Assembly (NCBI GenBank): GCA_002377245.1
Contig: DFPL01000127.1
Coordinates: 32,612 to 52,454 of the forward strand
DNA length: 19,843 nt
Direction of reading: 5' to 3'
Source: Enterobacteriaceae bacterium UBA3516
Lineage (GTDB): Bacteria; Pseudomonadota; Gammaproteobacteria; Enterobacterales; Enterobacteriaceae
The number at the start of each line of letters is the position of its first letter. The stretch's first letter is position 1. The notes under the pieces are model-generated. The model saw only the letters and a list, made by a program, of their open reading frames with translations, had not been told where the DNA came from and did not search any database. The position numbers and the translations under genes were made by a program. Below, piece by piece: positions 7,388 through 15,509 of the stretch.

Positions 7388-8914
7388 ATGAATCAGACAG
7401 AGCTTCTTCACATTAACTTTCCGCACCTGCGTGACTTAAAACCCTTTGATACGGCCCACAGCGCAACGCCCTGGCTTGCAGATGTTGCGAGTAAACATAA
7501 CCGTAAACTGTGTGCCACCCTCGACGATGCCATTGTCCGCAGCGGCCTGAAAGACGGGATGACCATTTCGTTCCATCACGCGTTTCGGGAAGGCGACCGG
7601 GTGATTAATAACGTCGTGGCGGCCCTTGCGCGTCTGGGTTTCAAAAACCTGACGCTGGCGTCCAGTTCGCTGATGACCTGCAATGACAGCCTGATCGAGC
7701 ATATCCAGAATGGCGTGATCACGCGCATCTACACCTCCGGGATGCGCGGCAAGCTGGCCGACGCTATCTCTCACGGCCTGATGCAAGAACCGGTACAAAT
7801 TCACTCCCACGGCGGTCGCGTCAAGCTGTTGCAGGACGGTGAGCTGAACATTGATGTGGCGTTTCTCGGCGTACCCTGCAGCGATGAGTTTGGTAATGCC
7901 AACGGCACGCAGGGTAAATCCTCCTGCGGTTCGCTGGGCTATGCGATGGTCGATGCCCAGTTCGCCAACAAAGTGGTGCTGCTGACCGAAGAACTGGTGC
8001 CGTTCCCGAACATGCCGGCAAGCCTGGAGCAGGATCAGGTGGACTATATCGTGCAGGTGGAGAGCGTGGGTGACCCGGCGAAAATCAGCGTCGGCGCGGC
8101 CCGTGTGACCAGCAACCCGCGTGAGCTGATGATTGCCCGCTATGCGGCAGACGTAATCGAACATTCCGGCTATTTCAAAGACGGCTTCTCGATGCAGACC
8201 GGCTCCGGTGCGGCGGCCACCGCCTGTACGCGCTTTATGGAAGAGAAGATGGAGCGCAGTGGGGTGAAGGCGAGCTTCGCGCTGGGCGGTATTACCGGCG
8301 GCCTGGTCTCCTTGCATGAAAAGGGGCTGGTGGCGAAGCTGCTGGATACCCAGTGTTTTGACAGCGAAGCAGCGGCCTCTTTAGCACGTAACCCCAATCA
8401 CGTAGAAATCTCCACTAACGTCTATGCCAACCCCGGCAGCAAGGCCGCCTGCTGCGACCAACTGGATGTGGTGATCCTCAGTGCGCTGGAAATTGACGTC
8501 GATTTTAACGTCAACGTGATTACCGGCTCCGATGGCGTGATGCGCGGTGCCTCTGGCGGCCACTGCGACGTGGCGGCGTCTGCCAATTTAACCATCGTGG
8601 TGGCCCCTTTGCTGCGTACCCGCATACCGACGGTAGTGAAGCGTGTGACCACGCTGCTGACGCCGGGTGAGAGCATTGATGTGCTGGTCACTGACCACGG
8701 CATTGCGGTGAACCCGGCGCGCCCGGAAATCCGCCAACGGCTGGTGGCCGCCGGGCTGAAGGTGGTGGACATCGAAGCGCTCTATGAGCGTGCGATTTCC
8801 CTGACCGGCACCCCGAAACCGATTGAATTCACCGACCGCATTGTGGGGGTGATTCGCTACCGTGATGGCAGCGTGATTGACGTTGTCCATCAGGTGAAGG
8901 AGAACAATGCATGA
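7388..8914 (+). CDS. citF: Citrate lyase alpha subunit (citrate:acetyl-ACP transferase)
   Basis: A 508-aa subunit that exchanges the acetyl group of acetyl-CitD for citrate, giving citryl-CitD and acetate. It belongs to the CoA-transferase-like CitF family and has the expected size. Recognisable stretches are SFHHAFREGDRVINNVV early on, GSGAAATACTRFMEEKM in the middle, and GASGGHCDVAASANLTIVV and VLVTDHGIAVNPARP in the C-terminal third. The ATG has TAAGGA about 8 nt upstream, overlapping the citE stop. Its end overlaps citX in an ATGA, so citX is probably coupled to it. Confidence 0.96.
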   Translation: MNQTELLHINFPHLRDLKPFDTAHSATPWLADVASKHNRKLCATLDDAIVRSGLKDGMTISFHHAFREGDRVINNVVAALARLGFKNLTLASSSLMTCNDSLIEHIQNGVITRIYTSGMRGKLADAISHGLMQEPVQIHSHGGRVKLLQDGELNIDVAFLGVPCSDEFGNANGTQGKSSCGSLGYAMVDAQFANKVVLLTEELVPFPNMPASLEQDQVDYIVQVESVGDPAKISVGAARVTSNPRELMIARYAADVIEHSGYFKDGFSMQTGSGAAATACTRFMEEKMERSGVKASFALGGITGGLVSLHEKGLVAKLLDTQCFDSEAAASLARNPNHVEISTNVYANPGSKAACCDQLDVVILSALEIDVDFNVNVITGSDGVMRGASGGHCDVAASANLTIVVAPLLRTRIPTVVKRVTTLLTPGESIDVLVTDHGIAVNPARPEIRQRLVAAGLKVVDIEALYERAISLTGTPKPIEFTDRIVGVIRYRDGSVIDVVHQVKENNA

Positions 8915-9450
8915 CCGTACTGACGCCCGAAAGAGCGGGCGTCAGCCTTGATGCTCTGCTGGCCTCGAAAGAGGCCCGTGCAGCGCGCCAGGCTGACTGG
9001 CTCACTCATTATCAACACCCGGTTATCTCGCTCACGCTGGTGACGCCGGGCGCGCGCAAAGACAGCATTCGTTATCGCAATACCATGGGGGTTGCCCTGC
9101 AGGCCTGCGATCAGCTGTTGTGGCAAAACCACTGGGCGGTGTTGGACCGCCAGGTGTTATGGCTACCGACCGGGCCCGAAGCGCTGTGGTGTGTTGACCA
9201 CACGGCGGTAGAAATCAAAGCCCAGTGCGTGGCGATGGAGCAGTCTCACCCGCTTGGCAGATTGTGGGACTTTGACGTCCTGTGCCCGAAACAGGGGCAG
9301 GTTGGCCGCCAGTCGCTGGATCTCACCACGCGTCGTTGCCTGGTGTGTGATGAACCGGGTCACGGCTGCGCCCGCTCGCGTCGTCACCCTCTCAACGAGG
9401 TGGTCGATCGTGTGGAGAAGATGATAGATGTCTGGTTCGCTCGCGACTAA
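8911..9450 (+). CDS. citX: Apo-citrate lyase phosphoribosyl-dephospho-CoA transferase
   Basis: A 179-aa nucleotidyltransferase that moves the triphosphoribosyl-dephospho-CoA group made by CitG onto Ser14 of CitD. The catalytic pattern G-R-L-x-D-x-D is at 116-122 (PLGRLWDFDV). A cysteine cluster (C143, C146, C153) sits in RRCLVCDEPGHGCARSRRH, as in E. coli CitX. The start is in the ATGA overlap with citF, and the 3' end overlaps citG by 23 bp. In the classical Klebsiella arrangement citX lies at a separate locus; here it is inside the lyase operon. Confidence 0.94.
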   Translation: MTVLTPERAGVSLDALLASKEARAARQADWLTHYQHPVISLTLVTPGARKDSIRYRNTMGVALQACDQLLWQNHWAVLDRQVLWLPTGPEALWCVDHTAVEIKAQCVAMEQSHPLGRLWDFDVLCPKQGQVGRQSLDLTTRRCLVCDEPGHGCARSRRHPLNEVVDRVEKMIDVWFARD

Positions 9451-10276
9451 GCTCGCCCGCTTTGACGTCGCGGGAGTGGCGGCGATGGCGTTACGTCTTG
9501 AACTCAATCTCACTCCCAAGCCGGGGCTGGTGGATCTGGCGAACAACGGTTCGCACTGCGATATGGATCATGCGATGTTTTTACGCAGTATCGCGGCCAT
9601 CGCGCCCTGGTTTCGCGTTTTTGAAAAAGCCGGTTTTGAACATGCCCTCAAACCTGCCAGTGAGCAACTGCGCTTGCTGCGCCCCGCAGGCATGGCCTGT
9701 GAACAGGCGATGTTTGAGGCCACGGGTGGCGTGAACACGCATAAAGGCGGCATCTTTTCTCTCGGGCTTATCTGTTTTGCTGCGGGGCGACTGCGGGGGC
9801 AAAACCGTCTGGTGTGCGCCGAATCCGTCTGCCAGCAGGTCAGTGAAATCTGTAAAGGCCTGGTGGCGCGAGAACTGGCTTCACGCTCTCATGCGGTGAC
9901 GGCGGGTGAAATTCAGTATCAACAGTATGGCCTGACGGGGGCGCGCGGTGAGGTTGAACAAGGGTTCCCGACCGTGCGGCAACACGTCCTACCCTTCTGG
10001 TTTAACGAGTCCGGCGAGCGGCGTTATCACCACGCCCTGTTGCGATTAATGGCGGCGAATCTCGACAGTAACCTGGTTTCACGCGGCGGCATTGACGGAC
10101 TGTACTTCGTGCAGCGCTACGCGACCTCACTGCTCAAAAATGGCTGGGATATAGAGCGGTTGCACGAGATGGACAACGCACTCATGAGCCGAAATTTGAG
10201 TCCGGGGGGCAGCGCGGATTTGCTGGCGGTGTCTTATGTATTAGCGACCCTGGGCCAGGGCGTTAGCATAGGGTAG
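9428..10276 (+). CDS. citG: Triphosphoribosyl-dephospho-CoA synthase
   Basis: A 282-aa enzyme that joins ATP and dephospho-CoA, with loss of adenine, to make the prosthetic-group precursor of citrate lyase. Family motifs include LELNLTPKPGLVDLANNGSH (24-43) and GGVNTHKGGIFSLG (100-113). The ATG has GGAGAAG seven bases upstream, which decides this start and gives a 23-bp overlap with citX. It is the last gene of the operon and is followed by a convergent methyltransferase gene only 28 bp away. CitG supplies the substrate for CitX, so the operon codes for complete maturation of the lyase. Confidence 0.95.
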   Translation: MSGSLATKLARFDVAGVAAMALRLELNLTPKPGLVDLANNGSHCDMDHAMFLRSIAAIAPWFRVFEKAGFEHALKPASEQLRLLRPAGMACEQAMFEATGGVNTHKGGIFSLGLICFAAGRLRGQNRLVCAESVCQQVSEICKGLVARELASRSHAVTAGEIQYQQYGLTGARGEVEQGFPTVRQHVLPFWFNESGERRYHHALLRLMAANLDSNLVSRGGIDGLYFVQRYATSLLKNGWDIERLHEMDNALMSRNLSPGGSADLLAVSYVLATLGQGVSIG

Positions 10277-10292
10277 GGGCCCTGATGGCCCC
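10276..10292. terminator. GC hairpin between citG and the convergent methyltransferase gene
   Basis: A perfect 6-bp inverted repeat GGGGCC-CTGAT-GGCCCC starts at the last base of the citG stop codon. It fills the 28-bp gap between two convergent genes. There is no T-tract directly after it on either strand, so it is only a weak candidate for a terminator. Confidence 0.35.
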
Positions 10293-10304
10293 GATGTCGG
10301 GAGC

Positions 10305-10979
10305 TTATCGTTTTTGCAGCAGATAACTGGTTTCGAAACCTGGCAGGCTGCCGATAACATCGAAATCCTTGAAATACCCCCCCGCACGCAGCAGATCAAC
10401 CGCCGGGCCGACTTCGGGTGAATATTGCCAGTCACGGTAATCGTCAAAGACGATAAAGCCACCTGAGACCACGGTCGGAGAATAGAGCAGGAAGTCGACC
10501 AGAACATGGCGACCTTCGTGACCGCCATCAATATGCAGCAGTACGGTTTGCGGTTTGAAGGCCAGCACGCGTTCAATACTCAACTCTGAGTAGCCACGCA
10601 CCAGGTTCACCTGCGGGAACAGACGCTCATGGTAAAAACGCAGTTCGTTTTCTTGATTCGGTAACTCCATCGGGTCAACGCTAATAATCCGGCGCTTATG
10701 CTGGCAAATTTCGTTCATAAACGCGGTAGATTTGCCCTTCCAGACGCCGATTTCAATAATATCGCCCGCCACGTTGTTGTGCCCAAGCAACCAACATAAA
10801 TAGCCCAGGCTTTTAACCTGATCGTGGAATGAGAGTTCACGACGCGGCATGGCCAACTCGTGAGGAAGTTCAGCCTGTGCCTGTTTAAGCGCTTCGCCGA
10901 CCTTGTCCCAGGTGGTATCAATGATGTTTTTAATCTCAGGCGCTTCGAAGAAAACCCGTAAGTCGGCGATTTCTAGCAT
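10305..10979 (-). CDS. Class I SAM-dependent methyltransferase (CmcI/TylF-like fold)
   Basis: A 224-aa soluble protein with a Rossmann-type SAM site GDIIEIGVWKGKST (72-85) and D102 in ISVDPME as the likely ribose-binding acid. Candidate divalent-metal ligands are D151 in LHIDGGH and D179-D180 in FIVFDDY. This pattern resembles metal-dependent O-methyltransferases and CmcI/TylF-like proteins, but I recognise no specific member and the substrate is unknown. The gene stands alone, convergent to citG and upstream of nothing co-transcribed; nupG in the same direction has its own terminator before it. The ATG at 10979 has AAGGT about 7 nt upstream. It is not part of the E. coli K-12 gene order around nupG, so it is accessory here. 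Confidence 0.8.
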   Translation of the reverse strand: MLEIADLRVFFEAPEIKNIIDTTWDKVGEALKQAQAELPHELAMPRRELSFHDQVKSLGYLCWLLGHNNVAGDIIEIGVWKGKSTAFMNEICQHKRRIISVDPMELPNQENELRFYHERLFPQVNLVRGYSELSIERVLAFKPQTVLLHIDGGHEGRHVLVDFLLYSPTVVSGGFIVFDDYRDWQYSPEVGPAVDLLRAGGYFKDFDVIGSLPGFETSYLLQKR

Positions 10980-11104
10980 CGTTTTACCTTATCTATGGAT
11001 TCAGAGGATGTGAATATTCGTAGGGTACGAATGTAGCACTGGCGGGTAACGGCAAGAGGGCAAATATGCCGGGTTTTGCTACGTAATTAGCGGGATTGAA
11101 GCAG

Positions 11105-11133
11105 AAAACGCCCTCTTCATGGCGAAGAGGGCG
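11105..11133 (-). terminator. Rho-independent terminator of nupG
   Basis: A perfect 10-bp stem CGCCCTCTTC / GAAGAGGGCG (11109-11118 with 11124-11133) has a 5-nt loop. On the minus strand it is followed at once by TTTT (11105-11108). It begins about 8 bp after the nupG stop codon. Confidence 0.85.
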
Positions 11134-11140
11134 GTGGGGA

Positions 11141-12400
11141 TTAATGCGTTACCGTCTGCTGTGAACCGGCAGCCTGAGGCACATGTTTGTATTTGAACAG
11201 GGCCATGAAGGCGAAGAGCAGAACCACGGAGTAGCCTGCGAAAATCAGCCACACGGATTTCCAGTCAGTCGCACCAGCAACGGTGTACATCTCAACTACT
11301 TTACCGCTCGCCATACCGCCGAGGATACAGCCGAAGCCGTTGGTCATCATCAGCAGCATACCCTGCGCACTGGCGCGGATTGCCGGGTTGACTTCTTTCT
11401 CCACGAAGACGGAACCGGAGATGTTGAAGAAGTCGAACGCACAACCGTAAACGATCATCGAGAGCACCAGCAGCACGGTGCCGAACGGCGTTGGGTCACC
11501 GTAGGCAAACAGGCCGAAGCGCAGCATCCAGGCAACAATACTCATCAGCATCACGTTTTTGATACCGTAACGGCCAAGGAAGAACGGAATCGCAAGGATG
11601 AAGACGGTTTCAGAAATCTGCGAAATGGACATCAGCACCGAGGCGTGCGTCACGATGAAGCTATTCGCAAACAACGGGTTAGAGTCAAAACTATGCAGGA
11701 AGGTGTTCCCAAACATATTGGTAATCTGCAGTTCTGCGCCGAGCAGCATGGAGAAGATGAAGAAGATGGCCATGCGTTTGTTTTTGAACAGCGCAAAGGC
11801 GTTCAGGCCCAGCATTTCCACCCAGGTCTGATTCTTCTGGTTGTTGCTTACCGGTATGTGCGGCAGCGTCAGAGAGAACAGGCTCAGGGCCAGAGAAAGT
11901 GCAGCACCGATATAAAGCTGCATGTGGCTCAGTTCAAAGCCAGAGAAGCTCACCGCCCACATGGCCAGGATAAAGCCGATGGTGCCCCAGATGCGGATCG
12001 GCGGGAAGTCCTTAACGATATCGTAGCCGGCGTTTTGCAGACGGGCATAAGAGATGGTGTTAACCAGACCCAGGGTGGGCATGTAGGCCAGTGAGTTGAG
12101 CAGGATAATGGCGAACATCGCCCCTGGCGTGGTCACGGTCGCCGCAACGCACAGGGTGATTGCGCCCACCAGGTGACAAATGGCGTAAACCCATTTTGCG
12201 CTAAGCCACTTGTCCGCCACGATGCCAAGCAGAGCAGGCATAAAGACGGAAGCAATACCCAGGGAGCTATAGACCGCGCCAATTTCCGCACCCTGGAATT
12301 TCAGGGTGACGAACATATAAGAGCCAAGCGTGGTCAGCCAGCTCCCCCACAGGCAGAACTGCAGGAAGATAATCACTTTAAGCTGCAGCTTAAGATTCAT
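11141..12400 (-). CDS. nupG: Nucleoside permease NupG (H+ symporter, MFS)
   Basis: A 419-aa inner-membrane protein that imports purine and pyrimidine nucleosides with protons. The N-terminus MNLKLQLK, then FLQFCLWGSWLTTLGSYMF, IVADKWLSAKWVYAI, FPPIRIWGTIGF, FKNKRMAIFFIFSMLLGAE and GCAFDFFNISGSVFVEKEV follow E. coli NupG almost residue for residue. About twelve hydrophobic segments are expected. An in-frame start 39 bp upstream exists, but the ATG at 12400 has GAGGAAA six bases upstream and gives the E. coli N-terminus. The leader is unusually long and holds a palindromic element; CRP- and CytR-like sites lie beyond it. Confidence 0.97.
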   Translation of the reverse strand: MNLKLQLKVIIFLQFCLWGSWLTTLGSYMFVTLKFQGAEIGAVYSSLGIASVFMPALLGIVADKWLSAKWVYAICHLVGAITLCVAATVTTPGAMFAIILLNSLAYMPTLGLVNTISYARLQNAGYDIVKDFPPIRIWGTIGFILAMWAVSFSGFELSHMQLYIGAALSLALSLFSLTLPHIPVSNNQKNQTWVEMLGLNAFALFKNKRMAIFFIFSMLLGAELQITNMFGNTFLHSFDSNPLFANSFIVTHASVLMSISQISETVFILAIPFFLGRYGIKNVMLMSIVAWMLRFGLFAYGDPTPFGTVLLVLSMIVYGCAFDFFNISGSVFVEKEVNPAIRASAQGMLLMMTNGFGCILGGMASGKVVEMYTVAGATDWKSVWLIFAGYSVVLLFAFMALFKYKHVPQAAGSQQTVTH

Positions 12401-12426
12401 GTTAGTTTCCTCACCAAAGGAGTCTG

Positions 12427-12621
<195 letters not shown>

Positions 12622-12706
12622 GATGTTGGAATTAAGACAATGACTGTTGTTATGTGAGGCGATTCTATCATCGAAGCTGGCGAGAAATTGTTACATCCGA
12701 CATATA

Positions 12707-12730
12707 AATGCAAACTTGATATGGTTGCAG
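12707..12730 (-). promoter_or_regulatory. CytR-like octamer pair upstream of nupG
   Basis: On the minus strand, TGCAACC and GTTTGCATT lie 7-9 bp apart in inverted orientation (plus strand AATGCAAAC at 12707-12715 and GGTTGCAG at 12723-12730). They resemble the CytR octamer GTTGCATT. NupG is a known CytR/CRP-controlled gene in E. coli, which supports the reading, but the match was judged by eye. Confidence 0.4.
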
Positions 12731-12735
12731 TAAAA

Positions 12736-12757
12736 GATAGTGATGTTCGTCACATTT
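12736..12757. promoter_or_regulatory. Putative CRP site upstream of nupG
   Basis: AGTGA-TGTTCG-TCACA (12739-12754) matches the CRP consensus with one mismatch and has the correct 6-bp spacer. It lies about 340 bp from the nupG ATG, on the far side of the palindromic element, and next to CytR-like octamers. CRP activation of nupG is established in E. coli. Confidence 0.6.
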
Positions 12758-12780
12758 TGGTGTGTGCTCTGGCGGGTCTC

Positions 12781-12826
12781 AAAAGGAACGCTTATCCCCT
12801 TCCTGTTCATATGAAAGGGGATAAGC
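12781..12826 (-). terminator. Terminator of mltC
   Basis: A perfect 12-bp inverted repeat GCTTATCCCCTT / AAGGGGATAAGC (12790-12801 with 12815-12826) has a 13-nt loop and begins about 8 bp after the mltC stop. On the minus strand the stem is followed by GTTCCTTTT, so the T-run is short and offset by five bases. Confidence 0.65.
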
Positions 12827-12833
12827 CATTTAC

Positions 12834-13919
12834 TTAGTTACGACGGTAACTTTTTTGCGCAGTATTTACTTTATAAAGGTAGCGGCGTGATTCCGCAGAC
12901 GGGTGACGGCTGGTCAAGGTGGAATACACATCACCCGGCGACATCGTATTAATAATATTCGCGGCCTGCACCTTATCTGCCGAGAAGACGCGCAGTACGC
13001 TTCCTGCTCCGCCGTTGTAAGCGGTGATGACCGCGTAACGACGAGAGGTTGGGTTCGAAATACCGGAGAGATAGACATTGTTCAGCATAGCCAGATAGGC
13101 CGTGCCGGTATCAATGTTACTTTCGGGATCAAACAGGAAGCTACGACTCGGCATACCGGATTTGCCCTGCGCACGGAATACATCACGACCGGCGCTGTGC
13201 TGCACCACCTGCATCAGGCCCAGCGCGTCCGAACGGCTTACCGCATACGGGTTAAAAGAAGACTCGGTTTGCATAATCGCCAGAATTAGCGCTTCGTCCA
13301 CGCCGTAGCGACGTGACGCCTGACGGACCATGCCCACATATTTATGCGCACGTTTATCCAGGTGGTTGGGCACCAGATTGATGGTCACGCTGTAGATGAT
13401 TTTCAGGCCACTGGCGCGGCTTTTCAGGCGATTTTGCAGCAGATAGTCGGCGAATTTCGTGGCGCGACCTTGCCAGCGAATAGGCTGACCGGTGTTATCC
13501 AGGACCTGACCATACAGGAACGGCTCTTTGGAGATCTGGATATCATCAACGTCCGAGTAGAGATCGATTGAGCCTGGGTCATCGCCCATCAGCAAGGTAG
13601 TGATAATCGCCCGGCGAAGGTGGGCTGCGGGGTCGGTGCCGGCAATGGTCTCAATGGTAATGGTACCGTCGTCAAAGTTGATGTGGCTACGGGTCTGATA
13701 CTGGTCGGTATATTTAACGTAGTCTTTTGGCCCCGCAATCAGGACTTCACTAAATCCCCATAAATTTTCGATGTTGTGGGCGAACTGCCCCATAAGAATG
13801 TCAAAACCGTTGGTGTCTTTAACCCAAGCTTCGTTCCAGGAATCGCCCTTTTTATCGGAGCTGGAACACGAGATCAGCAACGGCGCAATAATCGCAAGCG
13901 CTAAAATTTTTTTCATCAT
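12834..13919 (-). CDS. mltC: Membrane-bound lytic murein transglycosylase C
   Basis: A 361-aa outer-membrane lipoprotein that cleaves peptidoglycan between MurNAc and GlcNAc to form 1,6-anhydro ends. The signal peptide ends with the lipobox LLISC, with C18 as the lipidated residue. The N-terminal DUF3393-type region covers about 30-180. The C-terminal SLT domain has catalytic E219 in IMQTESSFNPYA, then SDALGLMQVV and VITAYNGGAGSVLRV. It is close to E. coli MltC throughout. The start is one of two adjacent ATGs (13919 or 13916); E. coli begins with MKK, which corresponds to the second. It is the last gene of the mutY-yggX-mltC block. Confidence 0.97.
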   Translation of the reverse strand: MMKKILALAIIAPLLISCSSSDKKGDSWNEAWVKDTNGFDILMGQFAHNIENLWGFSEVLIAGPKDYVKYTDQYQTRSHINFDDGTITIETIAGTDPAAHLRRAIITTLLMGDDPGSIDLYSDVDDIQISKEPFLYGQVLDNTGQPIRWQGRATKFADYLLQNRLKSRASGLKIIYSVTINLVPNHLDKRAHKYVGMVRQASRRYGVDEALILAIMQTESSFNPYAVSRSDALGLMQVVQHSAGRDVFRAQGKSGMPSRSFLFDPESNIDTGTAYLAMLNNVYLSGISNPTSRRYAVITAYNGGAGSVLRVFSADKVQAANIINTMSPGDVYSTLTSRHPSAESRRYLYKVNTAQKSYRRN

Positions 13920-14004
13920 TCCGGGGATGCAGTTGGTTGCACACGAGGGCTATCCGGCCCTGGAGTCAGGCCACACTCTGGCTGGGTGCCGTGTGGCCTT
14001 GCTC

Positions 14005-14280
14005 TTATTTTTTATCTTCCGGCGTATAGCCTTCGATATGTACATCTTTCCCTTCAAACAGGAAGTTAACCATTTCCTGTTCCAGCAGTTTACGATGCTC
14101 AACGTTCATCATATTCAGCTTTTTCTCGTTGATGAGCATGGTCTGCTTTTTCTGCCACTGTCCCCAGGCTTCTTTGGAGATCTCATTAAAAATGCGCTTG
14201 CCCAGATCGCCCGGATAGAGCTGGAAATCCTGGCCTTCGGCTTCGCGTTGCAGGAAGGTACAAAAAATGGTTCTACTCAT
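14005..14280 (-). CDS. yggX: Oxidative-damage protection / Fe(II)-trafficking protein YggX
   Basis: A 91-aa cytoplasmic protein matching E. coli and Salmonella YggX at full length: MSRTIFCTFLQREAEGQDF at the start with the conserved C7, LGKRIFNEISKEAWGQWQ in the middle and a charged C-terminus. The family protects Fe-S clusters and limits iron-driven oxidative damage. It lies 27 bp after mutY, itself an Fe-S enzyme, and 85 bp before mltC on the same strand, which fits the conserved enterobacterial operon. Confidence 0.96.
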   Translation of the reverse strand: MSRTIFCTFLQREAEGQDFQLYPGDLGKRIFNEISKEAWGQWQKKQTMLINEKKLNMMNVEHRKLLEQEMVNFLFEGKDVHIEGYTPEDKK

Positions 14281-14307
14281 AAAAAATCCTCGTTATAACG
14301 CGTGGCA

Positions 14308-15360
14308 TCAGACAGCCACGCCGACGCGTAATTGTTGCAGCAGACGCTCAACCGGGGCCGCCAGACCCACCGATTGCGGCTGCGCTAAGTTATACCAAAG
14401 ACCGCTTCCTTCATCCATGGATGAACTGAACGAGGACACGGTAAGCCACATAGGCACAATATCCAGATGGAAATGGCTGAACGTGTGGCGAAACGCGACA
14501 AGTTGGCAGAGAGTATCGGTCTTAATTTGACGTTGCGCCAGCCAGTCTCGTAACGCCTCTTCATCTGCAAACTGCGGGAAGCAGTAAAGACCGCCCCACA
14601 GCCCGACCGGAGGACGCTGCTGCACGAAGACCTGGTCGCCATGCTGCATCAGTAAGAAATACGCCGTGCGCTCCGGCAGCGTCTGTTTGGGTTTTTTTCC
14701 CGGATACTGCGCCCAGGAGTGGTTGGCATACGCCACGCAGCCGTTCTGCAATGGGCAGAGCTGGCACTTAGGCTTTGAGCGGGTGCAGACCATGGCACCG
14801 AGATCCATCATTGCCTGGTTAAAACGCTCAACCCCTTTAGCGGGGGTGACGTCTTCTGCAATGCGCCACAAACGCTTCTCAACCTCTTTTTTGCCCGGCC
14901 AGCCGTCAACGGCATAACAGCGGGCGAGCACACGTTTGACGTTGCCATCGAGGATAGGAAAATGTTTGCCCAGCGACAGCGACAATATGGCCCCGGCGGT
15001 AGAACGCCCGACACCCGGCAGCGCTTCCACTTCTTCAAACGTCTGGGGAAACTCGCCGCCGTGTGTTTCTGCGACCTGCTTTGCGGCCTTGTGCAGATTG
15101 CGCGCGCGGGCATAGTAGCCGAGCCCGGTCCACAGGTGCAGGACTTCATCCAGCGGGGCATTAGCCAGAGCCGTTACGGTCGGGAAGCGCGCCATAAAGC
15201 GCTCAAAATAGGGAATAACGGTTGCGACCTGGGTCTGTTGCAACATCACTTCAGACAGCCATACTTTGTAGGGCGTCTTGTCAATTTGCCAGGGCAGGGT
15301 TTTGCGCCCGTATTTATCGTACCAGTCCAGTACCTGGGCTGAAAATTGAGACGCTTGCAT
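14308..15360 (-). CDS. mutY: Adenine DNA glycosylase MutY
   Basis: A 350-aa base-excision repair enzyme that removes adenine mispaired with 8-oxoguanine. Catalytic E37 lies in SEVMLQQTQV, the helix-hairpin-helix is LPGVGRSTAGAI (114-125), and D138 is in ILDGN. The [4Fe-4S] cluster is held by C192, C199, C202 and C208. The C-terminal NUDIX-like 8-oxoG recognition domain contains LWGGLYCFPQF and FRHTFSHFHLDI. Length and N-terminus MQASQFSAQV equal the E. coli protein, so the ATG at 15360 is preferred to in-frame starts further upstream. It is divergent from trmB. Confidence 0.98.
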   Translation of the reverse strand: MQASQFSAQVLDWYDKYGRKTLPWQIDKTPYKVWLSEVMLQQTQVATVIPYFERFMARFPTVTALANAPLDEVLHLWTGLGYYARARNLHKAAKQVAETHGGEFPQTFEEVEALPGVGRSTAGAILSLSLGKHFPILDGNVKRVLARCYAVDGWPGKKEVEKRLWRIAEDVTPAKGVERFNQAMMDLGAMVCTRSKPKCQLCPLQNGCVAYANHSWAQYPGKKPKQTLPERTAYFLLMQHGDQVFVQQRPPVGLWGGLYCFPQFADEEALRDWLAQRQIKTDTLCQLVAFRHTFSHFHLDIVPMWLTVSSFSSSMDEGSGLWYNLAQPQSVGLAAPVERLLQQLRVGVAV

Positions 15361-15444
15361 GGTCACCCACATCGCTTGAATAAGGTGGCAGATTGCAGCA
15401 CAGCGCCACGAAGGTGTAAACCGGAACTTTCCTGTGCTTGCAGC

Positions 15445-15472
15445 TTGCATACTGGAATTAACTTTGGATAAT
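15445..15472 (+). promoter_or_regulatory. Candidate sigma70 promoter for trmB-yggL
   Basis: TTGCAT (15445-15450) is followed after 16 bp by GATAAT (15467-15472), which matches five of six bases of the -10 box. It lies about 38 bp before the trmB ATG within the 149-bp divergent mutY/trmB gap. The -35 match is weak. Confidence 0.35.
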
Positions 15473-15509
15473 GCCCGTTTCCTGAACACTCTCACGAGCA
15501 GACTTTTTT

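Noticed and set aside
7436..8317. 293-aa minus-strand open frame opposite citF
   Set aside because: Antisense shadow of citF with no ribosome site or domain signature.
11183..12094. 303-aa plus-strand open frame opposite nupG
   Set aside because: It lies fully antisense to nupG, is rich in His, Glu and Gln and lacks any recognisable domain; a codon-bias artefact.
12653..12668. Second CRP site upstream of nupG (TGTGA-N6-TCTAT)
   Set aside because: Only the left half matches; the right half has two of five bases.
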